A stretch of DNA of 22,512 bases, taken from IMG/VR virus record IMGVR_UViG_3300044678_001353, positions 1 to 22,512 of that record. The stretch is one strand, 5' to 3'. The stretch's first letter is position 1. Every line of letters begins with the position of its first letter. This document shows positions 1 through 7,254 of this stretch, piece after piece. The DNA comes from a virus. The notes beneath the pieces are model-generated. The model ran no database searches and was not told where the DNA came from. It saw only the letters and a list, made by a program, of their open reading frames with translations. The position numbers and the translations under genes were made by a program.

Positions 1-19
1 CCCTCCCACAACCAATTTT

Positions 20-1561
20 ATGGCAGTCAAGCAAATTAAGAAAAAGAAATCCTCTTCACTCGGCATGGGTTCGCATATCCCTGCTTGGAAGCAGCGTAAG
101 CTCTTGGAGGAGGCTCAGCAGTTGCAGAACTTCCCTAAGATGATGCTTGGCCTGCGTGATACCTATGCGTGGCAGGAGAAGGTGTTGGGAGCTTTGAATG
201 AGAAGCACTCGAAGGTAGCTTTGAAAGCGGCGAATGGTTCTGGCAAGACGAGTATGGTGGCCGCGAGTGCGGTGATCTGGCACATGCTCCGCTGGCCGGG
301 GAGTTTGGTGGTATGTACCGCTGGTGTGTATCGACAGGTGGCCGACGCTCTGTGGCCCCATCTGCGAAAGATGATCAATGGGTTGGGGGGAGAGGAGAAT
401 GGTTTCTCGATCAAGGATGGCGAGATCCGCTATGTATACCCGAAGAAAGTTGATGGTCAGGAGTTGGTGAGCCGGTGTATCGGGTTCTCGGCGAGCAATC
501 CTGAGAAGGCGGAGGGCTGGCATGTGCAGGGTCCGAGTGGGGATTTGATGTATATTGTGGACGAGGCGAAGGCGGTGCCGGACGGGATCTTCCAGTCGAT
601 GGAGCGGTGCCAGCCTACGCGGACGTTGCTAATGAGCAGTCCTGGGGGTAGCTCCGGGTATTTCTACGATGTATTCAGGCGGAATGATGGTAAGTGGCAG
701 ACCTTTACCGTTACCGCGTTTGATTGCCCGCATATTCGGAAGGAGTGGATCGATGATCAGTTCGCGAGGTGGGGTGAGGGGCATCCGCTGGTTCGGTCGA
801 TGATTTATGCGGAGTTCATGGAGGATGACGGGAGCCTCACGGCGGTCAAAACCTCTGATTGGCAGAAGGTTGTTTCTGGCCCACCCAAGGAGGAGCTGGA
901 AGGGCACCGGCTGACGGCGGGTTGTGATTTCAGCGCGGGCGGGGATGAGAGCGTGATGGTGGTGCGTCAGGGTAACACGGTGAAGGGGCTGGTCCGATGG
1001 AGGGATAAGGACACGATGGCCAGCGTGGGCAGGTTCATATCGGAGTTCAGGAAGTGGAAGCTGAAGGCTGAGGATATTTATGCGGATGTGGGTGGAATGG
1101 GTGTGGTGATGTGTGATGCGCTGAGGGCTGAGGGTTGGGATGTGCGGCGGGTGAACTTTGGTGAGCGGGCCATCCGGGATGATCAGTTCGTGAATCGGGC
1201 GGCGGAGATGTGGATTGAGTTCGGGCGGATGGTGGAGGAGGGTAAGGTGAATCTGGGACCGGTGGGGACGGACGAGGTGCTGTTGCAGCAGTTCGTGAGC
1301 CGGAAGGTGCGGACTAATGGGAAGGGGAAGCTGACGCTGGAGGGGAAGGATGAGCTGCGGGCGCGTGGGGTAAATAGTCCTGATCGGGCGGATGCGGTGG
1401 TACTGGCTTTCTGTGGTGGTGGTGGGAAGCGGATGGATGAGTATTTGAGGGCGGTGGGAGAGGATGGGCGGAGTTTGATGGAGAGGTTGGAGGATGAGAT
1501 TGGCCCACTAGAGCATAGCGAAAAAGGGGTTGCGCTTGCTGGATGTGATGTTGGGGGATAA
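20..1561 (+). CDS. terL: Terminase large subunit (TerL), ATPase and nuclease
   Basis: Packaging motor that pumps phage DNA into the prohead through the portal and cuts the concatemer. The 513 residues carry an N-terminal ATPase with a Walker A-like loop at 70-77 (AANGSGKT; the usual first Gly is Ala), a Walker B at 176-182 (LMYIVDE, D181/E182) and a coupling-type motif LLMSSP at 203-208. A C-terminal RNase H-like nuclease follows, with probable metal-binding acidic residues D303 (GCDFSAGGD), D356 (IYADVGG) and D458 (SPDRADAV). Length is normal for the family. There is no Shine-Dalgarno site upstream; ATG 20 is the first start in the window and the next in-frame Met is residue 16. The portal follows after 17 bases, the classic TerL-portal order. 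The small terminase subunit would lie to the left, outside the window. Base composition is strikingly G-rich. Confidence 0.96.
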   Translation: MAVKQIKKKKSSSLGMGSHIPAWKQRKLLEEAQQLQNFPKMMLGLRDTYAWQEKVLGALNEKHSKVALKAANGSGKTSMVAASAVIWHMLRWPGSLVVCTAGVYRQVADALWPHLRKMINGLGGEENGFSIKDGEIRYVYPKKVDGQELVSRCIGFSASNPEKAEGWHVQGPSGDLMYIVDEAKAVPDGIFQSMERCQPTRTLLMSSPGGSSGYFYDVFRRNDGKWQTFTVTAFDCPHIRKEWIDDQFARWGEGHPLVRSMIYAEFMEDDGSLTAVKTSDWQKVVSGPPKEELEGHRLTAGCDFSAGGDESVMVVRQGNTVKGLVRWRDKDTMASVGRFISEFRKWKLKAEDIYADVGGMGVVMCDALRAEGWDVRRVNFGERAIRDDQFVNRAAEMWIEFGRMVEEGKVNLGPVGTDEVLLQQFVSRKVRTNGKGKLTLEGKDELRARGVNSPDRADAVVLAFCGGGGKRMDEYLRAVGEDGRSLMERLEDEIGPLEHSEKGVALAGCDVGG

Positions 1562-1563
1562 CA

Positions 1564-1570
1564 AAGGGGA
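1564..1570 (+). promoter_or_regulatory. Shine-Dalgarno site of the portal gene
   Basis: AAGGGGA lies 8 bases before ATG 1579 in the short TerL-portal gap. It supports 1579 rather than the adjacent ATG 1582 only weakly, because both are within reach. Confidence 0.55.
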
Positions 1571-1578
1571 AGCATTTT

Positions 1579-3462
1579 ATGATGAACGACAAACAGCGGA
1601 ACGCGTTGCAGGGCCAGATTGTCGAGGCTGTGAGCCAACGCAGTCCGTGGGAGCTGAGGCAGACGAGGTGGTATGAGTTACGCCACAATGGGTTGCGCCG
1701 TGTGAATAAGCCCTGGCCGAAGGCGGCGGATTTGCATTGGCCGCTCATTGATACGGCGATTGAGAAGCTCAAACCATTGTTCCTCCAGCAAGCTCTGGGT
1801 ATGGATGTTGTGGCCAGCTTTGTGCCGATGCGCCAGCAGTTGAATGCGTATACGAAGGTGGCCGAGGATTGGTTCAATTATAAGATCCGGGAGAAGACCA
1901 ACTTCGTGGATGAGGTATTGAGTTGGGTGGATTACACGCTGATGAGCGGGCGTGGGGTGATGAAGTGCTTCTGGAATCCGGGTGATAAGCGGGTGGGATT
2001 CGAGGCGATTGATCCGATGTATTTCGTGGTCCCGGCGTACACGGTGGATTTGCAGGATGCGGACTGGGCGGTGCATGTGATGCCGATGAGTGTTCCGGCT
2101 TACAAGCGGGTGGCGGCTCAGCTTGGATGGAAGAGTGATGCGAAGACGATTGAGAAGATCCGTGGGAACCCGCAGCAGGATGATAACATTCCGGGGGCGG
2201 CGACCGAGGATGATGCGAAGCAGTTGCGCGAGGGTATTACTTACACCACGAACACGGATGGCGTGATTGTTTGGGAGGTTTATAGGAAGCGGGATGACGG
2301 GGTGTGGGAGGTTTATACTTACAGCCCTGCGGCGGTGGATCTTGATCTGCGGGACCCGATGGAGTTGCCGTATGAGCATAACCAGTTGCCGTTCGTGGAC
2401 TTCCCGTATGAGATCAAGGACAAGGGCTGGTTCAGTCCAAGAGGCGTGTGCGAGATTCTGGCGGCGTTCGAACTGAGCATGACCGCGATGTGGAATCATA
2501 AGCATGACGCGATGACGCTGTACAACCGACCGCTGTTCCGTGCGGAGCGGGAGTTGCCGAATAGTATCAATCTGCGGTTCCAGCCGGGGCAGATTTTGCC
2601 GTATGGCGTGGCTCCGGTGCAGATGCCGCAGCCTCCGGTGAGTTTTGATCAGGAGCTGAATCAGACGCGGGCCATTGCGGAGAACCGGATCGGTAGCCCG
2701 GATTACGCGATGAGCAGCGCGATGAGCAGTGGTGGTGATCGCAGGACGGCGACCGAGATCCAGAGCATCAACGCTCAGTCGATGCAGAGCGGTGATTTGC
2801 GGGCGCGGCTATTCCGCATGGCTCTGGGCAAGCTGTACCGACAGGCGTGGGGCTTGTATGTGCAGTATGATTCCAAGAGCTTGCGCTACCGCTTTGCCGA
2901 GGACTCGCTGGATGCGGACCCTGTGGCCCTCCATGATCAGTACGAGCTGGAGCCGAAGGGTGGAATGGACATGGTGAGCCGTCAGATGATGGTGCAGCAG
3001 GCCATCAGCCGTAAGCAGTTGTTTATGAACTCGCCCTGGGTGGATCAGGTGGCGTTGGACAAGAGCATCATGGAGCTGGATGACCCGAGTTTGATCAAGA
3101 AATTGATCCGTGATCCGGGTCAGAAGGCCCAGGACGAGCTGGAGGACGAGACCAAGACGATCCCGACGCTGCTAGTGGGTATTCCGGTGCCCGCGAAGCC
3201 GGGTCAGAACTACGCTGGGCGCATTGGGGTACTGATGCAGTACCTGAATGGTGCGATCCAGCAGGGTCAGCAGTTCAGTCCGGCGTCACAGAACGCGTTT
3301 ATGATGCGTTTGGATAGCCTCTTGCAGGCTTACGAGCAGGTGGCGACCAATGAAGCGCGGAAATTGCGGAAGGAGATCCAAACATTCCTTACGAGTAGCG
3401 GTCTCCTTCCTAGTCAGCAGCAGCAACAAGCTCAGGCGATGGCTCAGCAGCCTCAGATGTGA
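1579..3462 (+). CDS. Portal protein, P22-like type
   Basis: Dodecameric ring at one vertex of the head: nucleates assembly, is the DNA channel and docks TerL and the neck. At 627 residues it is in the range of podoviral P22-type portals. Visible signs are an N-terminal helical region followed by a mixed stem region with many Asp-Pro-Met and Trp-Val-type strands. The conserved portal-like stretch GGDRRTATEIQ lies near residues 385-395, followed by a long helix. The C-terminus has a Gln/Ala-rich tail (QQQQQAQAMAQQPQM). It starts with two Met codons, 1579 and 1582. It sits directly after terL, as in most tailed phages, and its stop overlaps the next gene start (TGATG at 3460-3464). Composition is as G-rich as terL. 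Confidence 0.93.
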   Translation: MMNDKQRNALQGQIVEAVSQRSPWELRQTRWYELRHNGLRRVNKPWPKAADLHWPLIDTAIEKLKPLFLQQALGMDVVASFVPMRQQLNAYTKVAEDWFNYKIREKTNFVDEVLSWVDYTLMSGRGVMKCFWNPGDKRVGFEAIDPMYFVVPAYTVDLQDADWAVHVMPMSVPAYKRVAAQLGWKSDAKTIEKIRGNPQQDDNIPGAATEDDAKQLREGITYTTNTDGVIVWEVYRKRDDGVWEVYTYSPAAVDLDLRDPMELPYEHNQLPFVDFPYEIKDKGWFSPRGVCEILAAFELSMTAMWNHKHDAMTLYNRPLFRAERELPNSINLRFQPGQILPYGVAPVQMPQPPVSFDQELNQTRAIAENRIGSPDYAMSSAMSSGGDRRTATEIQSINAQSMQSGDLRARLFRMALGKLYRQAWGLYVQYDSKSLRYRFAEDSLDADPVALHDQYELEPKGGMDMVSRQMMVQQAISRKQLFMNSPWVDQVALDKSIMELDDPSLIKKLIRDPGQKAQDELEDETKTIPTLLVGIPVPAKPGQNYAGRIGVLMQYLNGAIQQGQQFSPASQNAFMMRLDSLLQAYEQVATNEARKLRKEIQTFLTSSGLLPSQQQQQAQAMAQQPQM

Positions 3463-3776
3463 TGAATTTTTGCAAAGACTGCCAGTTTTTCAGTGCGGAT
3501 AAGACCTGTCGGAGGTATCCGCCCAGCAGTAGACCCAGTTGCTGGCCTACTATGAAGGATGAAGACTGGTGCGGTGAATTCAAAGCCATGAACAACCCAA
3601 TCGTGACCACCGTGGTGGTGCAAACCGCACCGAAATCGCTGGATGAACCGCGCCCGATCATCATGGAGGCACTCGAAGAGGGTGTTGCTCCGAAGATTCG
3701 GTTCCAGAAGCCCAAGAAACCGGAAAGCTTGAAGGATATTCAGGCTTCGCCATTGTTCTCGGGAGGACAGGCTTGA
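3462..3776 (+). CDS. Small Cys-cluster protein, probable zinc binder
   Basis: 104 residues if ATG 3462 is used; a GTG at 3459 would add one residue. ATG 3462 overlaps the portal stop codon (TGATG), which suggests coupled translation. The N-terminal 40 residues hold Cys 4, 7, 16, 27 and 37 in the pattern CKDC-x8-C-RRYPP and then EDWCGEF, which looks like a compact zinc-binding fold. The remaining 60 residues are low-complexity and basic, ending with Lys/Pro-rich sequence. Small proteins with this CxxC...CxxYPP...WCGEF pattern are familiar from other phage genomes, but I know of no function. It may bind nucleic acid or act in head assembly; both are guesses from location. Confidence 0.8.
   Translation: MNFCKDCQFFSADKTCRRYPPSSRPSCWPTMKDEDWCGEFKAMNNPIVTTVVVQTAPKSLDEPRPIIMEALEEGVAPKIRFQKPKKPESLKDIQASPLFSGGQA
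3761..3767 (+). promoter_or_regulatory. Strong Shine-Dalgarno site inside the end of the upstream gene
   Basis: GGGAGGA lies 10 bases before ATG 3778 and inside the last codons of the preceding Cys-cluster gene. It fixes the start of the following small basic protein. Confidence 0.7.
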
Positions 3777-3777
3777 T

Positions 3778-4023
3778 ATGGCTGAATACCAAGGCAAGAA
3801 AGTCACTCTGAACAAGCCCTTCTACACTCCGGGTGAGAAGAAGAAGAGTGCGGTTTATGTGAAGAACCCGAAGGGAACGGTCATCAAGGTGCGTTTCGGT
3901 GATCCCGACATGAGCATCAAGAAATCGGACCCGGAACGGCGCAAGAGCTTCCGAGCGAGGCATAATTGCGACACGGCCACGGATAAAACAACCCCAAGAC
4001 ACTGGAGCTGCAAAGCATGGTAA
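3778..4023 (+). CDS. Small basic conserved phage protein (RARH-xC-DKTTP-WSCK type)
   Basis: 81 residues, strongly basic. Three parts are visible: an N-terminal LNKPFYTPGEKKKSAVYVKN stretch, a central VKVRFGDPDMSIKKSDPERR stretch and a C-terminal cluster RKSFRARHNCD...DKTTPRHWSCKAW with two Cys and one His. From memory, small proteins of this form recur in environmental phages near head genes, but their role is not established to my knowledge. The high Lys/Arg content, prohead-gene location and paired Cys could fit a prohead core or DNA-contacting role; that is inference. The start is set by a good ribosome site 10 bases upstream. The last 7 bases overlap the following cupin gene. Confidence 0.85.
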   Translation: MAEYQGKKVTLNKPFYTPGEKKKSAVYVKNPKGTVIKVRFGDPDMSIKKSDPERRKSFRARHNCDTATDKTTPRHWSCKAW

Positions 4024-4478
4024 TACCGTTTGACGACCTGGAAGAATTCAAGAATTGGTGGCTGAGCAATCGGCCAATAAACACGTTTGAGGGATCGAAA
4101 CCCTGCTACCACGCGACAATCGCTGGTACCGTACTGTATCGTCAGTACCCCTATCAGGTTCAGTTGTTCATAACTCCTCCGAATACAGTGATCGATGAAC
4201 ATATTCATCCGAACGTGGACAGCTATGAGGTGTATCTCAGCGGTGATATCGCCTTCTCATGCAATGGCCATGTGTTTTCATCTCCGAAAATAGGGGAGTC
4301 GATTCGAGTCAGGACCAACTATTGGCACGGTGGTAAAACCGGAAACATGGGTGCCACATTCCTTTCAATTCAAAAGTGGCTCAACGATGTGCAGCCTTCA
4401 TCGGTTGCCAACGATTGGCATGATCACGGAAAAAACAAAGAGGGCAACGAAATAAATATCGTAACCACTGCAACATGA
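4017..4478 (+). CDS. Cupin-fold protein
   Basis: 153 residues with a single cupin-like barrel. Motif 1 is DEHIHPNVDSYEVYLSG, with likely metal ligands H62, H64 and E71; the second-motif His is probably H104 in RTNYWHGG. A His-rich tail (NDWHDHGKN) follows. Cupins bind a metal and a small ligand and serve as enzymes, isomerases or sensors; the substrate cannot be read from the sequence. A GGAG sits about 9 bases before ATG 4017, and the gene overlaps its upstream neighbour by 7 bases and the next by ATGA. A cupin among head-assembly genes is unusual; it may be cargo rather than structural. Its base usage is less G-rich and more A/T-rich than terL and portal, which hints at separate acquisition. 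Confidence 0.8.
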   Translation: MVIPFDDLEEFKNWWLSNRPINTFEGSKPCYHATIAGTVLYRQYPYQVQLFITPPNTVIDEHIHPNVDSYEVYLSGDIAFSCNGHVFSSPKIGESIRVRTNYWHGGKTGNMGATFLSIQKWLNDVQPSSVANDWHDHGKNKEGNEINIVTTAT

Positions 4479-4633
4479 AGAAGAAATCCAAGTTCAGTAA
4501 ACTGGCCAACGAACTCCGTAAGGAAGGGGCCGATGATCCTCGCGCACTTGCTGCCTATATCGGTCGCAAGAAGCTGGGGGCCGCAGAGTTCATGCGCCGC
4601 CAAGCTGCCGGTCGAAAGAAAGCCAGCAAGTAA
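4475..4633 (+). CDS. Small basic 52-residue phage protein
   Basis: ATG 4475 overlaps the cupin stop (ATGA), the stop is TAA 4631-4633 and the next gene starts on the very next base. The protein is Lys/Arg-rich and helical: MKKKSKFSKLANELRKEG, then DDPRALAAYIGRKKLGAAEF and a basic end RRQAAGRKKASK. This pattern (KF-x-KL-x-x-x-L ... ALAAYIGRKK-x-G-x-x-x-F-x-x-x-AAxGR) recurs in small proteins of many phages, as I remember them. The function is unknown. The perfect fit between neighbours on both sides supports it being a gene despite its size. Confidence 0.8.
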   Translation: MKKKSKFSKLANELRKEGADDPRALAAYIGRKKLGAAEFMRRQAAGRKKASK

Positions 4634-4957
4634 ATGATCAGCTTCTTCGCACGAGTCCGTACCGCGTGGACATTTGCGCGGCATCAACGATGGGTAGATC
4701 CGCTTCCTTGGCGCAAGGAGGACGCGATCACGCTCAATAATTTCTTCAATAGCGATACTGGCAAACGATTCAGGGACGCACTGTTAAACACTGTGCTTAT
4801 GCAGAATGCTTCTGCGATAACTGATAGAAACCATTTGCAATATTCGTCAGGCTTTGCAATGGGTCAGGCCAGTCTTGTGAAGGTCATCGAAGTGATGGCC
4901 GATCAGGAATCAATTACGGGGCAGGATGATGATCCGGATTCTGCCACGAACACATAG
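4634..4957 (+). CDS. Hypothetical protein, 107 residues
   Basis: It starts immediately after the stop of the 52-residue gene. The N-terminus is basic and aromatic (FARVRTAWTFARHQRWVDPLPW), then WRKEDAITLNNFFNSDTGKRF and an amphipathic helical stretch; the C-terminal 15 residues are acidic and probably disordered. No signal peptide or convincing membrane segment is seen. I do not recognise the family; its location just before the scaffold suggests a head-assembly accessory. A 55-base gap follows before the scaffold gene and contains only a weak imperfect hairpin at 4972-4995. Confidence 0.75.
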   Translation: MISFFARVRTAWTFARHQRWVDPLPWRKEDAITLNNFFNSDTGKRFRDALLNTVLMQNASAITDRNHLQYSSGFAMGQASLVKVIEVMADQESITGQDDDPDSATNT

Positions 4958-5012
4958 GATCAAAGTTGCGGTTGCCGGTCTGTGCGGACCAGCAAACGAG
5001 TAAAAGCACAAT

Positions 5013-5957
5013 ATGTCAGACGAATCAATGAGTGCAGATGGCCTACTCGCGTTGGCCAGAGATCACGATGCCGGTGTCGATATCGACAGCCAGCCAAGGG
5101 AGCAGACTCCAACATCAAACGAGTCAGCTCCGGTTGAGCAGGAATCCTCTAATGAGGTGACCGCCAGCAAAGAGTTCGATGGTGGCGAGAAGGAAGTAAG
5201 CACGAAGTCAGAGACGGAACCGAAGGCGACAAAGACCGAGCCGAAGGTTGATAAGGAGAAAAGCAAATTCGCTCAGGAACAGAACCGAAAGGCGAAGTCC
5301 TGGGAGCAAATCAACGCTGAGAAGGAAGCCCTCAAGGCTGAGCGCGAAGCGGTGAGGCGTGAGCGTGAGGAATGGAGCAGGAGCCGGGAGCAATCCAAGG
5401 CCACCGAAACCAATTCTCATCGGGACGAGAAGGGCTATACGGCTGATGACTACGAGGCTGCGGCCAAGGAGTTTGAGGCTGATGGCGATTCTCAGTTGGC
5501 CAAGGCAGCGCGAGCCAAGGCTGATAATGTCCGCAAAGCGGCTGGTGAAAGACAGCAGAAGGTTCAACAGGAGCAGTTCCAGAAGTCATGGGCTGAAAAC
5601 TACGGCAAGTTGTCCGAGAGGGAGGCTTGGCTGAAAGATCAGAACAGCTCTGAGTACAAGCGTACTGTTCAGCTTTTGAATAATTTCCCGCTGCTCACTG
5701 CGACTCCTGATGGACTTGTCCACGCTGTCGAAATTGTGAAGCTCCAGAATGCAGCCGAACGGTCTCAGTCGATGGAAGCCGAGAACAAGTCTCTGAAAGA
5801 ACAACTCAGTAAGCTCCAGCAGAAGACCGCTATTGGTAAAAGCGTACCGGCAGGACAACTCAAGGCTGAAGAGAAGGATTTCTCCAAGCTATCCCTGAAG
5901 GAGCAAAGGGACGCGCTCATGCGAGCGACGAGAGAGTTCGACCGGGACGAAGGCTAA
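5013..5957 (+). CDS. Probable capsid scaffolding protein
   Basis: 314 residues, highly charged, with no Cys. Residues 1-80 are acidic and low-complexity (Ser/Glu/Thr), 84-128 form a strong Glu/Lys/Arg coiled coil and 140-200 are helical. A second coiled coil lies at about 236-272, and the last 25 residues are a charged helix (FSKLSLKEQRDALMRATREF). Length, charge, coiled coils and position just before the major capsid gene are the normal profile of a scaffold that guides capsid assembly and is then lost or cleaved. No protease motif is visible. The start is ATG 5013 after a leader without a Shine-Dalgarno site. Confidence 0.82.
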   Translation: MSDESMSADGLLALARDHDAGVDIDSQPREQTPTSNESAPVEQESSNEVTASKEFDGGEKEVSTKSETEPKATKTEPKVDKEKSKFAQEQNRKAKSWEQINAEKEALKAEREAVRREREEWSRSREQSKATETNSHRDEKGYTADDYEAAAKEFEADGDSQLAKAARAKADNVRKAAGERQQKVQQEQFQKSWAENYGKLSEREAWLKDQNSSEYKRTVQLLNNFPLLTATPDGLVHAVEIVKLQNAAERSQSMEAENKSLKEQLSKLQQKTAIGKSVPAGQLKAEEKDFSKLSLKEQRDALMRATREFDRDEG

Positions 5958-5978
5958 TAGCACAACCACAACTAAAAT

Positions 5979-7130
5979 ATGCCCGTAACTACTTCAACTA
6001 CGCTCACGAGCCAGTTCCAGAACTACTTCAGCAAGGAGCTGCTCTCCATCGTTCAGCAGGAGACCATCCTGGATCAGTTCGCCATGAAGGCTCCGATCCC
6101 CCGGAACAATGGTAACAAGGCCATCACGATGTTCCGCTTCGGTTCGCCGAGCGTCTCGGGTGTCCAGACCATCAGCTCCGAGGGTACGGCCATCAGCTCC
6201 GCGAACTACCGCGCTCTGGCCCTGAACAGCCTCAGCAAGTCGCTCGCCCAGTACGGTCAAGTGATCGGTTTGACCGACATCCTCCGCGCCACGGACCTGT
6301 TCAACTCGCTCCAGCAGGCCACCAAGACCTCCGGTCTGGACATGGCCCTCTGGGTTGACTCCGTGATTCGTAACACGCTGGTTGGCTCCAACCTCACCGC
6401 CAGCGGCTCGTCTATCGGTTCCGCCGCCGAGGGTGGTGGTACGTTTGATAACTCGGACGCCGTGAACACTGTGGCCAGCTCCGGTGGTGTTAAGGTTTAC
6501 GGTAACCCTGCTACGCTGACGACCCAGAGCTTCTCTGCGTTGAACAGCGACACGACTGCTGCCAACACCACGATGACCGCTTCGGCTGTCCTCGATTCCA
6601 TGACCCGCCTGAAGCGCAATCGCGCTCCGATGATCAACGGTGGCTACGTCCTCGCGACCGATCCTCGCGTTGCTCGCGACCTGATGCGCGATGCCGATTG
6701 GTTGAACGCCTCCAACTACGGAAACAAGGGCCAACCGTTCTACAAGGGCGAGGTTGGTTCCATTTACGGTTGCCGCGTGGTCACCCAGACCAACTCGTTT
6801 GTCAGCACCGGTTCCGGCACCGCTGCCGATGAGTTTGTTTATCAAGCTACCTCCGCTGGTGGCGGTCTCGCTGTCAGCAAGGACATCATCGCCTCGTTCT
6901 TCTTTGGTAACGAGTCGTTTGGTATCCCTGCCTTGACCGGTGATGATCCGTTGTCTCCGAAGATCGTTATCACTGACACCCCCGACAAGAGCGATCCGTT
7001 GAACCAGCTCATCACCGTTGGTGTGAAGCTGTACTTCGCTACGCTCCGTCTGGCTGCTGGTAACACGGGTTCTACTGGTAACCCGACCTGGTACTTGGTC
7101 CATCGTACTAAGACCTCTTCCACGCTGTAA
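5979..7130 (+). CDS. Major capsid protein, N4-gp56-like family
   Basis: 383 residues with the features of the HK97-fold family typified by phage N4 gp56. A helical N-terminus (TSQFQNYFSKELLSIVQQET) precedes the E-loop-like IPRNNGNKAITMFRF at about 40-54. SEGTAISS lies at 67-74 and LAQYGQVIGLTD at 89-100, followed by a long helix and A-domain strands to the end. Length is normal. No N-terminal cleavage site stands out. The gene comes right after the scaffold and is followed by a strong stem-loop. Third codon positions favour C, so the complementary strand has a very long open frame that is a by-product. The leader CACAACCA...AAAAT has no Shine-Dalgarno site. Confidence 0.93.
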   Translation: MPVTTSTTLTSQFQNYFSKELLSIVQQETILDQFAMKAPIPRNNGNKAITMFRFGSPSVSGVQTISSEGTAISSANYRALALNSLSKSLAQYGQVIGLTDILRATDLFNSLQQATKTSGLDMALWVDSVIRNTLVGSNLTASGSSIGSAAEGGGTFDNSDAVNTVASSGGVKVYGNPATLTTQSFSALNSDTTAANTTMTASAVLDSMTRLKRNRAPMINGGYVLATDPRVARDLMRDADWLNASNYGNKGQPFYKGEVGSIYGCRVVTQTNSFVSTGSGTAADEFVYQATSAGGGLAVSKDIIASFFFGNESFGIPALTGDDPLSPKIVITDTPDKSDPLNQLITVGVKLYFATLRLAAGNTGSTGNPTWYLVHRTKTSSTL

Positions 7131-7176
7131 TATGCGACCCAAGACGGCCACCATCATGGTGATTGCCGTCAGCCCA

Positions 7177-7210
7177 AAGGGGCATCATCGAGCAATCGGT
7201 GGTGCCCCTT
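7177..7210 (+). terminator. Strong stem-loop just after the capsid gene, terminator-like
   Basis: A 14-bp stem pairs 7177-7190 (AAGGGGCATCATCG) with 7197-7210 (CGGTGGTGCCCCTT); two of the pairs are G-U in RNA and the loop is six bases, AGCAAT. It begins 47 bases after the capsid stop. The trailing sequence CTCATTCC is only partly T-rich, so it may be a leaky terminator or an mRNA-end stabiliser that keeps capsid transcript high relative to downstream genes. It lies inside a nominal N-terminal extension of the next reading frame, which argues that the extension is not translated. Confidence 0.65.
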
Positions 7211-7254
7211 CTCATTCCGCTTGCGGATGTGAAGAGGCTGACAACAATGCGCCC

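Noticed and set aside
1678-2505. 275-residue open frame on the - strand inside the portal gene
   Set aside because: It arises from the portal's G-rich codons; the Leu/Ile/His/Arg-rich product resembles no protein and the + strand portal is certain.
4972-4995. Imperfect hairpin TTGCCGGTC/GACCAGCAA in the 55-base gap before the scaffold gene
   Set aside because: Two 4-bp arms separated by a C-A mismatch are weak and have no T-run; not enough to call a terminator.
4926-5003. 25-residue ORF (MMIRILPRTHRIKVAVAG...) in the gap before the scaffold
   Set aside because: Too short and with no ribosome site; it overlaps the previous gene by 32 bases and nothing else supports it.
5994-7157. 387-residue open frame on the - strand covering the capsid gene
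   Set aside because: It mirrors the strong C-ending codon bias of the capsid gene, and its protein is low-complexity Gly/Arg/Val with no domain. It is a shadow.
7132-7254. N-terminal 41-residue extension of the gene after the capsid gene, with Cys and His residues suggesting a metal site
   Set aside because: It contains a 34-base stem-loop and looks unlike a folded domain; start ATG 7255 preferred.
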